A DNA stretch of 64,000 bases from Okapia johnstoni (taxonomy: Eukaryota > Chordata > Mammalia > Artiodactyla > Giraffidae): positions 27,496,001 to 27,560,000 of the forward strand of contig CM044320.1 of the NCBI GenBank assembly GCA_024291935.2, written 5' to 3'. Position 1 is the first letter of the stretch. Each line of letters opens with the position of its first letter. The translations under genes were made by a program, and so were the position numbers. Positions 1 to 10,434 of the stretch are shown here, piece by piece. The notes under the pieces were generated by a model, which had not been told where the DNA came from, did not search any database, and saw nothing but the letters and a program-made list of their open reading frames with translations.

Positions 1-689
1 GATGTTTGGCAGAAACCTTAAGATATCTGGAAAACAGGAAATAAGGATTGACGTGGTCTTACATAATGTGAAAGGACTAAATCCTCTAGTAGCAATAAAC
101 AGAAAAAAGGAACTGACTCTTTTGAGTATTAAGTCATTTACCAGTGGAAATGAGATTAGACAGACAGTCTTCATTTTAAGTAGGCTCAATTTATGGAAAT
201 TCACAAAAATACAATTTGTCTAGCAGAAAACAGTTTTCTTGTCAGTTACATAAGGACAACAATAATGAAAATATTATATATTCTTTCTTAACCATGTGTT
301 ATTGTAAGAAGAGATGGACTTTCTCCTATTTCAAATGGAGTTCGTCCACTTGTTAGAATACAAGATTCAGGAACCCAGAAGGAGTAACACGGAGTTATAC
401 AAAGGAATAAAGAAAGGATAAGTTGGTAAATACAAAGTGAATGGATGATTTCTAGTTTCTACTTTTAGATGTTTGATTTTCAGAGCCACACGTGAGTTCA
501 CAATTAGTTATTTTTAATTTTTGTTAGGCTTGTCTTTACATTACCATTATAGCACACATCCATACAGTATTCCTGTGAGTTTTCACTTGGAATATAGTCT
601 TCGAGTATCTATTTTATGTTAAGTGCTATAAATGTAAGATTAAGCATGATGCTGGCACAGCTGAAAATAAAAGGAGATACTTAGCATCA
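1..689. other. Intronic sequence, no feature recognised
   Basis: AT-rich PDE3A intron. I see no gene, clear repeat or RNA here. Short open frames at the left edge lack any recognisable motif. Confidence 0.6.
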
Positions 690-1233
690 TTCATCATTTC
701 ATGAAATCATTCATTCAACACTGTGTCTCTTCTGCATGGCAGACACTGTACAAGGCATTAGAAATAGGGACACAAAAATGAAACTGTTCTTTTCTTAGTC
801 TAATGGATGAAACATATACAATGAAGTGTTGATTGAAACTCTGCTGGCAGCATGCTCTGAGAATGGCAGAAGCTCATAAGAAAGATGTAACTATACCAGG
901 CACCCCTGGTAGAAAGGAGGTTACATTTGAGTTGACTTGAAAGTTGATTAGGGGTCAAACTAGGGAAAGGGTGTGGAGGACTTTGCAGGCAAATGTAAAG
1001 TTTTGCAAATTTGTTATTCAGTAGAACAGAGCAAAGAATTCCAGGCAGGAGGTAGCTTGAGACTGAGGGAGTTCCCATCTTACAGGTCCTTGTATTTTTA
1101 GCTGATACTTCTCTAAAGTTTTTGAAGGACCTTGGATAGGGGACTGATATAATTAGATCCAGATTTCAGAAAATTGTTCTAATACCAACATAGGTAAAAG
1201 GTTAAATGATCAGCACTTTTTAAAAATCACTCT
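690..1233 (-). mobile_element. L2 LINE fragment (antisense), continuing at 2144-2284
   Basis: The stretch starts like an inverted L2 3' end (TCATTCATTCAAC, then a CACTGTACAAGGCATTAG-like segment) and continues through L2-like blocks in antisense order. It is heavily diverged. A younger L1 (1234-2143) interrupts it, and the L2 resumes at about 2144. Assignment is from remembered consensus only. Confidence 0.55.
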
Positions 1234-2143
1234 TTTTCATCCAGGTTACTGCAAATGGCATTATTTCCTTCTTTTTATGGCCTAATAATATTCCATTGTG
1301 TATATGTACTACCTCTTCTTTATTTGTTCCTCTGTCAGTAGATGTTTAAGTTGCTTCCATGTTTTGGCTATTGTACAGAGTGCCACAGTGAACATTGGGT
1401 GCATGTAATTTTTGGATTATGGCTTTCTCTGGATATATGCCCAGGAGTGGGACTGCTGGATTATATGGTAGTTCTACATTTAGTTTTGTCATATTGAGTG
1501 AAGTAAGTGAGACAGAAAATGACAGATATCATATGATATCACTTACATGGAATCTGAGAAAATGGCACAATTGAACTTATTTACAAAACAGTAATGGACT
1601 CACAGGGCTTCCCTCATAGCTCAGTCAGTAAAGAATCTGCCTTCAATACAGGAGACCTGGGTTTGATCCCTGGGTTGGGAAGACCCCCTGGAGAAGGAAA
1701 TGGCAACCCACTCCAGTATTCTTTTCTGGAGAATCTCATGGACAGAGGAGCCTGGCAGGCTACAGTCCATGGGGTCACAAAAGTCAGACTTAGTGACTTG
1801 ATGACTTAGTGACTAACCCACCAGTAGACTCACAGACCTAGAAACAAACTTATTATTAACAACAGGTAAAGGAATAAATTAGGATTTGGGAGATTCAAAC
1901 GTATATAATACTATATGTAAAATAAATAACTGACCTACTGTATACCACAGGGAACTCTACTGAATATTCTGTAATTATTTTTATGGGAAAATAACCTAAA
2001 AAAAGGAGTTGATGTAAATATATGTATACCTGATTCACATTGCTGTACACCTGAAGCTAATATAGCATTATAAATCAGTTATACTCCAGTAACACTTTCT
2101 TAGAAATGAAAAGTAAAATCAAAATTTTTTTTTAATATTTAAG
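1234..2143 (+). mobile_element. L1 3' end with 5' inversion (twin priming)
   Basis: 1234-1490 is antisense L1 ORF2 sequence (TGGGACTGCTGGATTATATGG). 1491-2143 is the adjoining L1 3' region in sense, ending in an A/T-rich tail. Head-inverted then direct, nearly contiguous segments are the signature of twin priming. Likely target duplications are AAATCACTCT (1224-1233) and AAGTCACTCT (2144-2153), one mismatch. A SINE has inserted at 1606. Confidence 0.85.
1606..1822 (+). mobile_element. Bov-tA SINE inside the L1
   Basis: Standard Bov-tA order: tRNA-like head (GGCTTCCCTCATAGCTCAG), B-box-like GGTTTGATCC, then a BovA tail with CAACCCACTCCAGTATTC. The flanks GTAATGGACTCACAG (ending 1605) and AGTAGACTCACAG (1823-1835) look like an imperfect target-site duplication within the host L1. 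Confidence 0.93.
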
Positions 2144-2284
2144 AAGTCACTCTCATAGCACTCAGGTAATGGATGAGTTGAAAGTAGGAGACTTGAGGCA
2201 GGAGACAATTTTGGACACTTTGACAGTAACACAAATAAAATATAGGCTAGACCAAGTGTAGAAATTCAAAGGAAGGCACGTCAT

Positions 2285-2610
2285 GTCCTCAGTGAGGCCT
2301 TTCACAGTCTCTAAATTAGGAACTTTTATACCCCCTTCCATACCTCACCATTATGTACTACCACAGCCTTCTTTTTATTTATAATATTTACCATAATTTG
2401 TAACAATTTTTGATTTACCCATTTACCTCACTTTTACCATCTGAGTCACCAAGGAAGCCCAAGAATACTGGAGTAGATAGTCTATTCCTTCTCCAGTGGA
2501 TCTTCCTGACCCAGGAATCAAACTGAGGTCTCCTGCATTGCAGGCAGATTCTTTACCAGCTGAGCTACCAGAGAAGATCGATTTATCTCACTACTAGACT
2601 ATAATCTAGT
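2285..2610 (+). mobile_element. L2 LINE 3' end (sense), split by later insertions
   Basis: The text follows the L2 3' untranslated region in sense: a block like CTTCTTTTTATTTATAATAT..., then ACTACTAGACTATAATCTAG. It continues after the BovB as GTTCACAGCTGTGTTCT...CAGTGCCTAGCAAAA...TTGATAAATACTGATAC up to about 4567. The L2 copy is therefore cut by a Bov-tA (2429-2577), a BovB (2611-4206) and another SINE (4268-4473). Confidence 0.6.
2429..2577 (-). mobile_element. Bov-tA SINE, partial dimer
   Basis: A reversed tRNA-like head (ACCATCTGAGTCACCAAGGAAGCCC) is followed by a second reversed unit from AAGAATACTGGAG to CTGAGCTACCAGAGAAG. The BovA tail is missing. Confidence 0.85.
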
Positions 2611-4206
2611 ATAATTCAGATACTAGTATAATCTAGTATAACCCAGATAATTATGATGGTGTGATTACTCACCTAGAGCCCGACATCCTGGAATGTGAAG
2701 TCAAGTGGGCCTTAGGAAGCATCACTACAAACAAAGCTAGTGGAGGTGATGGAATTCAGTGGAGCTATTTCAAATCCTTTAGGATGATGCTGTGAAAGTG
2801 CTGCACTCAATATGCCAGCAAATTTGGAAAACTCAGCAGTGGCCACAGGACTGGAAAAGGTCAGTTTTCATTCCAATCACAAAGAAAGGCAATGCCAAAG
2901 AAGGCTCAAACTACTGCACAATTGCACTCATCTCACATGCTAGAAAGGAATGCTCAAAATTCTCCAAGTCAAACTTCAATAGTAATGAACCGTGAACTTC
3001 CAGATGTTCAAGCTGGATTTAGAAAAGGCAGAGGAACCAGAGATCAAATTGCCAACATCTGTTGGATCATCAAAAAAGCAAGAGAGTTCCAGAAAAACAT
3101 CTACTTCTGCTTTATTGACTATGCCAAAGCCTTTGACTGTGTGGATCACAATAAACTGTGGGAAATTCTGAAAGAGATGGGAATACCAGACCATCTGACC
3201 TGCCTCCTGAGAAATCTGTATGCAGGTCAGGAAGCAATAATTAGAACTGGACGTGGAACAGCATACTGGTTCCAAATAGAGAAAGGAGTATGTCAAGGCT
3301 GTATATTGTCACCCTGCTTATTTAACTTCTATGCAGAGTACATCATGAGAAATGCTGGGCTGGATGAAGCACAAACTGGAATCAAGATTGCCAGGAGAAA
3401 TATCAATAACCTCAGATATGCAGATGACACCACCCTTACGGCAGAAAGCAAAGTAGAACTAAAGAGCCTCTTGATGAAAGTGAAAGAGGAGAATGAAAAT
3501 GTTGGCTTAAAACTCAACATTCAGAAAACTAGGTTCATGGCATCTGGTCCTATCAATTCATGCCAAATACATGGGGAAACAATGGAAAGACTGACAGACT
3601 TCATTTTTTTTGGGGGGGGGGGCTGCAAATTTACTGCAGGTAGTGACTGCAGCCATGAAATTAAAATTTGCTTGCTCCTTGGAAGAAAAGCTATGTCCTA
3701 CCTAGATAGCATATTAAAAATCAGAGGCATCACTTTGCCGACAAAGGTCCATCTAGTCAAAGCTGTGATTTTTCCAGTAGTCATGTATGAATGTGAGAGT
3801 TGGACTATAAAGAAAGCTGAGCACCAAAGAATTGATGCTTTTGAACTGTGGTGTTGGAGGAGACTCTTGAGAGTCCCTTGGACCACGAGGAGATCCAACC
3901 AGTCCATCCTAAAGGGAATCAGTCCTATTTATATATTCATTGGAAAGACTGATGCTGAAGCTGGAACTCCAATAGTTTGGTCACCTGATGCAAAGTACTG
4001 ACTCATTGGAAAAGACCCTGATGCTGGGAAGGCGGGAGGAGAAGGGGACAACAGAGGATGAGATGGTTGGGTGGCATCACCGAGTCAATGGACATGAGTT
4101 TTAGTAAACTCTGGGAGTTGGTGATGGACAGGGAGGCCTGGTGTGCTACAGTTCATGGGGTCCCAAAGAGTCAGACCCAACTGAACGACTGATCTGAGCT
4201 GAACTG
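2611..4206 (+). mobile_element. BovB (RTE) LINE, 5'-truncated, reverse transcriptase remnant
   Basis: About 1.6 kb of BovB in the same sense as PDE3A. A 369-residue open frame (2892-4001) shows reverse-transcriptase motifs: FIDYAKAFD, then [11 protein letters not shown], then the catalytic YADD. The upstream RT part lies in another frame and the 3' end is degenerate, so this is a dead copy; the endonuclease domain is missing. A T/G homopolymer (11 G at 3612-3622) has slipped inside the frame. It is bounded by AGACTATAATCTAGT (2596-2610) and AGACTGTAATCTAGT (4207-4221), a 15-bp target duplication with one mismatch, and ends with the ACTGAACTGA-type tail. Confidence 0.95.
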
Positions 4207-4226
4207 AGACTGTAATCTAGTCATGA

Positions 4227-4514
4227 ATGGGCTGAACCCATATATGCTCTGTTCACAGCTGTGTTCTTGTGCTAAGTGGCTTCAGTTGTATCTGCCTCTT
4301 TGCGACACCATGGACTGTAGCCCCCCAATCTCCTCTGTCAATGGAATTTCCCAGGCAAGAATAGTAGAGTGGGTTGCCATGCCCTCCTCCAGGGGATCTT
4401 CCCAACCTAGGGATCGAATCCTCATCTCTTACATCTCCTGCAATGGCAGGCAGGTTCTTTGCACCACGTGGATATGGGCTGAACCCATATATGCTTTCTT
4501 CACAGTTGTGTTCT
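4227..4514 (-). mobile_element. Bov-tA SINE with a 41-bp flanking duplication
   Basis: The SINE (4268-4473, antisense) sits between two 41-bp direct repeats: 4227-4267 and 4474-4514. Both begin ATGGGCTGAACCCATATATG and differ at three positions. The repeated text is L2 3'-end sequence, so it is duplicated host DNA rather than part of the SINE. Confidence 0.88.
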
Positions 4515-4589
4515 CAGTGCCTAGCAAAATACGTGGCACCTAGTAGTTTAGTAGTTGCTTGATAAATACTGATACACTTAAAGCACAGG

Positions 4590-5250
4590 CAAAGGATATC
4601 CTATTTTTTTCATTGAGGCAACTGGGTATATGATGTCATTCAATCAATCACTGAGATACGAAGTCTAAGAAGAACAAATTTCAGTGAGGATTGAAGATAT
4701 GAATTCAATTTATCACTATCTGAGAGGCAATTGCACATATGATTGTGAAATTCTTGAGAAAGGGCCAGATTAGAGATATAGATTTGGAAATTTATGAAGT
4801 CAACCAGATGAGTTTGCCCAAATAAATTGAGAGATGGTACCTTGCAATAAGGCATAGCTGCAGTAAATACACTAACATTACATCAGAAGTGTTTTAGAGG
4901 AGGGAGGTATTAAGTCTTCCCATCATATCTAGTAGAAACTGGAACAGGGACTCCCTAGATTACCCAAGAACTACCCACGCAGGGAATCACAGATAAAGAG
5001 CTTGTTAGAGCGAAGCTATATGAGTAGGCATAAACACAGTGCTTTGAGAGCCCAGGAAAAGGTCAGAGCAGAGGACAGAGTGGCCCTTTAGAGCAAGTAA
5101 TCCTTGGGCAAGAGTGTTGCAAAGCAATGTACCAGTGTGTTAGGTAGAGACCTCTGTGACACACCTTGTTTGTCCTGCTAAAGAGTTTGGAATTCAACAA
5201 GTAGGTAACAGAAATTCTTGGAGAATGCTACGAAAGGAAGGTTTCCTGCA
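4590..5250 (-). mobile_element. L2 LINE fragment (antisense ORF2 region)
   Basis: Diverged antisense L2: GAGGCAACTGGGTATATGATG, then CACTGAGATACGAAGTC, then GAGATATAGATTTGG in the order expected of inverted L2 ORF2. The boundaries are approximate. No coding capacity remains. Confidence 0.5.
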
Positions 5251-5408
5251 CAAAGTCCATCCGCCTCCCACCAGGTCATTGAACTCTATTTTTGGATCAG
5301 TGCATATCCACGTTCACGTGTGTTTTTATATACCTTCCGTAAGACTGGGAATCAGGACCTGCAGTTGGATACTAATTGTCTTAGCTCTTAACAGCATGAT
5401 TTTGGACC

Positions 5409-5831
5409 AGTTAAATAACTTATTTTTCCCCCTTTATCATTTTATTGAAATATAGTTAATTTACAGTGGTGTCTTTCAGGTGTACAACAAAGTGATTCAT
5501 ATATTTATATATATAGTCTTTTTCAGATTCTTTTCCATTATGCATTATTATAAGACACTGAAAATAGTTCCCCGTGCTCTATAGTAGATCCTTGTTGTGT
5601 ATCTGTTTTACCTATAGTAATGTGTATCTGTTAATCCCAAACTCCTCATTTATCCCTCCCCTCTTTACCCTTCAGGAACCATAAATTTACTTTCTATGCC
5701 TGTGAGTCTTATTTCTTTCTTGTAAATAAGTTCATTTGTATCATATCTTGATAAATGATATCATATGGTATTTGTCTTTCTCTGATTACTTCATTTAAAT
5801 GATCATTTCCAAAGGATGAGTTAAATAACTT
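5409..5831 (-). mobile_element. L1 3' end, antisense, with perfect target duplication
   Basis: A reversed L1 3' end (ATTGAAATATAGTTAATTTAC ... CTTTCTCTGATTACTTC) of about 400 bp. Perfect 13-bp direct repeats AGTTAAATAACTT lie at 5409-5421 and 5819-5831, fixing the insertion exactly. Confidence 0.92.
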
Positions 5832-6440
5832 CTTTATGTTCCAGCTTCATTACTTTAAAAAAAATAATGAATTTGGCTGGACTCTCTCTAATGTCCCTTC
5901 TTACTTTGAAGTTTTGTGGCTATATTATATGCTATGAAAGTGGAACTTGCCTTTCCACTTCCACTATTAAAAAAAGAAAGAGGAAATAGGCAATCTTTTT
6001 ATTTACAAGAAATAAGTGTGGCGGTGGGGGGGTCTTTGGTTCCTTTTATAACTAAGAAACAGCTAGTGAAAAATATAAGGATAACCAAAGCAGTTAGTTT
6101 CAAAAGATGGGACAAAAGTATTGATTTGATATCAGAAACAAGCTAGTAACAAATGTAGGTTTAGAATATTTCTCAGAGCAGGAGAAGAGCAGTTCTATGA
6201 GAATTGTACCCATTTCATTGCTCATTTCAGGGAGAAACTGGAGAGCTGACAGTTCACAGAATGAGAGAAATCCTTACATATTCCTTGTGCACTAGATTTC
6301 ACTTCCTCTGGGAGTTTCACACTCCTCCAGAGGAGCATGAGGCAGGTTATTCATCTAATTATATTCCCCAAGGAAGGCTCCGTAAATAAGCCATCTTCCT
6401 TACGATTTTTATTTTTAAGTTGCGGACAGGATCAGTCAGG
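5832..6440. other. Intronic sequence, no feature recognised
   Basis: AT-rich and apparently unique. Short open frames here have no recognisable motif. Confidence 0.5.
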
Positions 6441-7035
6441 ACAGACAAGGTGGTACTGAAATAATTAGCAGACCTCAGCTCTCAAAAGCATGAGGCTTAT
6501 TTCTTGCTCTGTCATGCAGCACTCATCATGCGTTGACTCAGGCCTCTGTTTAGATTTGCCCTCACTTTAGAACGGAGATGGCGGAACAGCTATGGTGTAA
6601 GGCGCTGTCCATCATAGAAGTGGAGGGAAAGGGGGTCTCATTTTAGCCCTTAAGAACCACACCCTGAGAGTAGCACGCATCAGTTCTTAATGCCTCACAT
6701 CTTACTGAGGCTTCCCAGATGGCACAGTGGTAAAGAATCCACCTGCCAATGCAGGAGACGTGGGTTCGATCCCTGGTTTGGGAAGATCCCTTGGAGGAGG
6801 AAATGGCAACCCACTCCAGGATTCTTGCCTGGAAAATTCCATGGACAGAGGAGCCTGGTGGGCTACAGTCTGTGGAGGGGTAGCAAAGAGTCAGACACAA
6901 CTGAGCATGCATGCATGCATCACTTATTGGCCATAAGTAATGGCCTGGCCCCACATAACCACAGAGAAACCAGGAAATCATAATCCTTCCATGTATCCAG
7001 AAATGAGAGAAGGGCTGGAAACAGTTAACATACAC
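6441..7035. repeat. Ancient interspersed repeat of unnamed family, split by a SINE
   Basis: 6441-6708 and 6921-7035 resemble a repeat I have seen in mammals (GGCCTGGCCCCACATAACCACAG, then CATGTATCCAGAAATGAGAG), but I cannot name the family. A Bov-tA interrupts it. Confidence 0.35.
6709..6920 (+). mobile_element. Bov-tA SINE
   Basis: Full-length Bov-tA from GGCTTCCCAGATGGCACAG with B-box GGTTCGATCC to CAGACACAACTGAGC, ending in a short GCAT repeat (about 6906-6920). Confidence 0.93.
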
Positions 7036-7183
7036 CACCTTAGCTTACCTTCTAGTCATCACTGGGTAAGGAAAATTATTCTCTCCAGGTCAAGAAAAAC
7101 GCACTGTGTCCTTCTCACAGAAGACAACCAGAAAGTTCTGACTAGTCAGTTTGCATGTGGTGCATAATAGTTTCCTCAGTAGG

Positions 7184-8122
7184 GAATGTATCAATTTTCT
7201 AGCTGCCACGACAAAGTACAACAAACTGTGTGTCTTAAACAACAGAAACTCCTTGTCTCACAGTTCTGGAAGCTATAACTCCAAGATCAAGGTATCCCCA
7301 ATTTGCTCCCTCCTGAGGACTGTGAGAGAGGATTGATTCCATGCCCCTCACCTGGCTTCTGGTGGTTTCTTGGTGGCAATCTTTGGCATTGTCATGCGTG
7401 TGTGTCACTCATCTCTGCCTTTATCTTCACTTGGCATTCTCCTGGTGTGCTTGCGTCTGTCCCAAAACTCCCCTATTTGTAAGAAGAGCAGTCATTTTGG
7501 ATTGGGACCACCCGAAAGACCTCATCTCCAAATAATGTCATATTCTAGGGTACTGGGGTGAGCACTTCAACACATGAGTTTGTTGTTCAGTTGCTCAGTC
7601 ATGTCCGACTCTTTGCCACCCCAAGGACTTCAGGACACCAGGCTTCCCTGTTCATCACTATCTCCTGGAGTTTACCCAAACTCATGTCCATCGAGTTGGT
7701 GATGTCATCTGATTATCTCATCCTCTGTCGACCCCTTCACCTCCTGCCTTCAATCTTTCCCAGCAGCAGAGTCTTCCAATGAGTCAGTTCTTCACATCAG
7801 GTGGCCAAAGTGTTGGAGTTTCAGATTCAGTGTCAGTCCTTCCAATGAATATTCAGGGTTGATTTCCTTTAGGATTGACTGGTTTGATCTCCTTGCTGTG
7901 CAAAGGACTCTCAAAAATCATTTCTAGCATCACAGTTCGAAAGCATCAATTCTACGACACTCAGTCTTTTCCTGATCCAACTCTTACAGATGTACATGAC
8001 TGCTGGAAAAACCATAGCTTTGACTACATGGACCTTTGTCGGCAAAGTGATGTCTCTGCTTTTTAACACACTGTCTAGGTTTGACATTTTTTTTTTGGGT
8101 GGGGGCACAATTGAACCATGAC
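7184..8122 (-). mobile_element. MLT1-type (ERVL-MaLR) LTR, antisense, split by BovB
   Basis: 7184-7577 reads as a reversed MaLR LTR: TCTAGCTGCCACGACAAAG, TTAAACAACAGAAACTCC, CACAGTTCTGGAAGC, then GGATTGGGACCACCCGAAAG. It resumes after the BovB as GGGGGCACAATTGAACCATG (8101-8122). This is an old solo-type LTR with no protein-coding part. Placement in MLT1 rather than a sister subfamily is from memory. Confidence 0.75.
7578..8083 (-). mobile_element. BovB LINE 3' fragment
   Basis: Antisense BovB 3' end from TTGTTGTTCAGTTGCTCAG to CTGTCTAGGTTTG, heavily frameshifted, inserted in the MLT1-type LTR. It encodes only broken pieces of the C-terminal RT region. Confidence 0.93.
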
Positions 8123-8559
8123 AGGCAGTGTTTTGTCGTCATTTCTGTATCAGATTTGCATGTGGTTCCTATGAATTCAGAGATCTGTGAATGTAAAAGA
8201 CAGGTTATCAGCCTTCCCATGCTCCCCCAACTAGTACACGGTCCCACACTCACATGTGAAAAGTGGACATGATTGACACAATAAATGAGAACATTTGGAA
8301 AGGGAAGAAAGGAAGTCACACAGCATCCTTCATCTGAAACTATTCCCAATCTCGTTGGGAAGCCATTTTGAGGTTGCATATTCTGGGATGAGTTGAATCT
8401 TTTATTAGACCTTGGTTCTGCTTCCTGGGAGAAGACCCCTGTCTACTGCTCTCTGGGCCCACCAGCTCCAACGTCAGAAGTTCTCCTAATCTGATTTTCG
8501 CCTGGGACCCCCTGTAGCGTGGATATCAGGAAGCATGCCCTCTTTTCTGTGGTTGTTTT

Positions 8560-9173
8560 TTTTTTTATTTTACTTGAGTTTAGTTGCCTTACAGTGTTGT
8601 TGCTATTCTTGTTCAGTCACTAAGTCGTGTCCGACTCTTTGAGACCCCATGGACTGCAGCACACCAGGCTTCCCTGTCTTCACCATCTCCCAGAGTTTGC
8701 TCAAGTTCATGTCCATTGAGTCAGTGATGCCATCCAATCATCTCATCCTCTGTCATCCTCTTTCTCTTCCTGCCCTCAATCTTTCCCAGCATCAGGGTCT
8801 TTTCCAATGAGTTGGCTCTTTGCATCAAGTGGCCAAAGTATTGGAGGTTCAGCTTCAGCATCAGTCCTTCCAATGAATATTCAGGGTTGATTTACTTTAG
8901 GAAATCATTGTTTTACAATGTTGTTAGCTTCTGCTGTGCAGCAAAGTAAATCAGCTTTACGTATACATATATCCTCTCTTTTGGATTTCCTCTCCATTTA
9001 GGTCACCACAGAGCACTGAGTAGAAGTCCCTGTGTTATACAGTAAGTTCTCATTAGCTATCTGTTTTATACATAGTAGTGTACACTATATACTATAGCAC
9101 AGAGAACCTACTCAGTGCTCTGTGGTGACCTAAATGGGAAGGAAATCAAAAAAAGAGGGGTTATATGTATACA
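8560..9173 (-). mobile_element. L1 3' end forming an inverted repeat, with BovB inserted
   Basis: Antisense L1 3' sequence (8560-8601 and 8913-9041) is followed, after a 48-bp spacer, by the same L1 segment in sense (9090-9173). The arms 8961-9041 and 9090-9173 are near-complementary; the core CACAGAGCACTGAGTAG pairs with CTACTCAGTGCTCTGTG. This is probably a twin-primed or fold-back L1 insertion. Confidence 0.85.
8602..8912 (-). mobile_element. BovB LINE 3' fragment inserted in L1
   Basis: Antisense BovB 3' end of about 300 bp. The flanks TTACAGTGTTGTT (8589-8601) and TTACAATGTTGTT (8913-8925) are a target duplication with one mismatch inside the host L1. Confidence 0.92.
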
Positions 9174-9633
9174 TATCAAGCCTGCCCTCTTTGGGGGCTT
9201 AGTACATTTATTTCATCACTTGCTACCTTTCGAGCATTATAATTGAAAAGTTGTATTAAGAATTGAAAGATGGTTCTTCTGGCAGGAGGACCCTCTCAAA
9301 AACATAACTCCTCTTAAAATATACTCTATTTGGCTTCATATACTCATCACTACACGTACAGGGTTTTGTTTCTGAATATATGACTTAGATTTGTGCTCTC
9401 TCTCTCTCTCTCCTCACTCCCAACTTAGATGCTGACAATGTGAGCCTCTCTGATTTTGTTAGGAGACCCTAGCAAATTTTTCATGAGAAAAGCATCTTTC
9501 TTCTCTTTTCTCTGAGTTATTTAATACCACTGAAAGGACGGATTGAGTACTTCCACCTTAGTTTTACTTTGCTCTCATACAGCTTCATCCATTCAGAAGT
9601 TTGAACAATTTGAACCTTATGCTTGATTGTGTA

Positions 9634-9850
9634 TGCACGCATGTGTGATCAGTTGTATCCAACTCTGTGACCCCATGGACTGTAGCTCACCAGACTCCTC
9701 TGTCCATAGGATTTTCTAGGCAAGAATACTGGAGATAGTTGTCATTTCCTTCTCCAGGGTATCTTCCTGACCCAGGGATCAAAGCTGTGTCTCTTGTTTC
9801 TCTTGCCTTGGCAAGTGGGTTCTTTACCATTGAGCCACCTGGGAAGCCCC
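9634..9850 (-). mobile_element. Bov-tA SINE
   Basis: Antisense Bov-tA from the ACTCTGTGACCCCATGGACTG tail to the reversed head ATTGAGCCACCTGGGAAGCCCC. Confidence 0.92.
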
Positions 9851-10091
9851 GTATTCTTGGGTAATTCCTACCAAAGCTGAATCATAACAGGCAATTTTAG
9901 TTCAGTGTCCTAAGTTTGTACTTCTGCCATCTGAGAATGGGAAGCAGTTGCCTCTTCTCTGTTCTTGCTCTTTCTATTCCTTTTTCTTCTCCCTTGCAAA
10001 TGATACCAATTTTTTCTGAGGTTACCTGTACCTCTCCTACCTTGTCAAATACAGCTCACAGCCATCAGCTCATGCTATTTGCATCCCATTT

Positions 10092-10093
<2 letters not shown>

Positions 10094-10165
<72 letters not shown>
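10094..10165. repeat. (CT)36 microsatellite
   Basis: An uninterrupted 72-bp CT tract. It produces artificial open frames on both strands (Leu-Ser repeats on +, Arg-Glu repeats on -). A second short CT tract lies at about 9398-9412. Confidence 0.98.
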
Positions 10166-10167
<2 letters not shown>

Positions 10168-10434
10168 TAGAGCTACAAGTTCACTAGGTCTAATATCTAC
10201 CTTCTGAGATACTGCAGGCAACAATGCTACTGTGTGTTCCTTTTCAGGATCACATGGACCATTGCTCCAGCCTCTAATAGCAAGCTCCTCCACATGTGCC
10301 ATCAGGTCACTAACCCATTGTTTCATATACTAGTGATTTTTTACCGCAGCATCCAACTTTTATGTCCTCCTTTCTGGATGGTTTTTATTATGTAGTCAGC
10401 AGTGTCTATGCAGTGATTCTGCATTGCACCTTCA

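Noticed and set aside
7341..7535. A Trp-Asp-His stretch considered as PDE3A exon 2
   Set aside because: It lies in the reversed MLT1-type LTR, lacks the surrounding residues and splice sites, and matches by chance. I could not locate exon 2 in the window.
10075..10326. Open frames with Leu-Ser or Arg-Glu runs around the CT tract
   Set aside because: Pure translation of a dinucleotide repeat on both strands; no protein family or gene structure.
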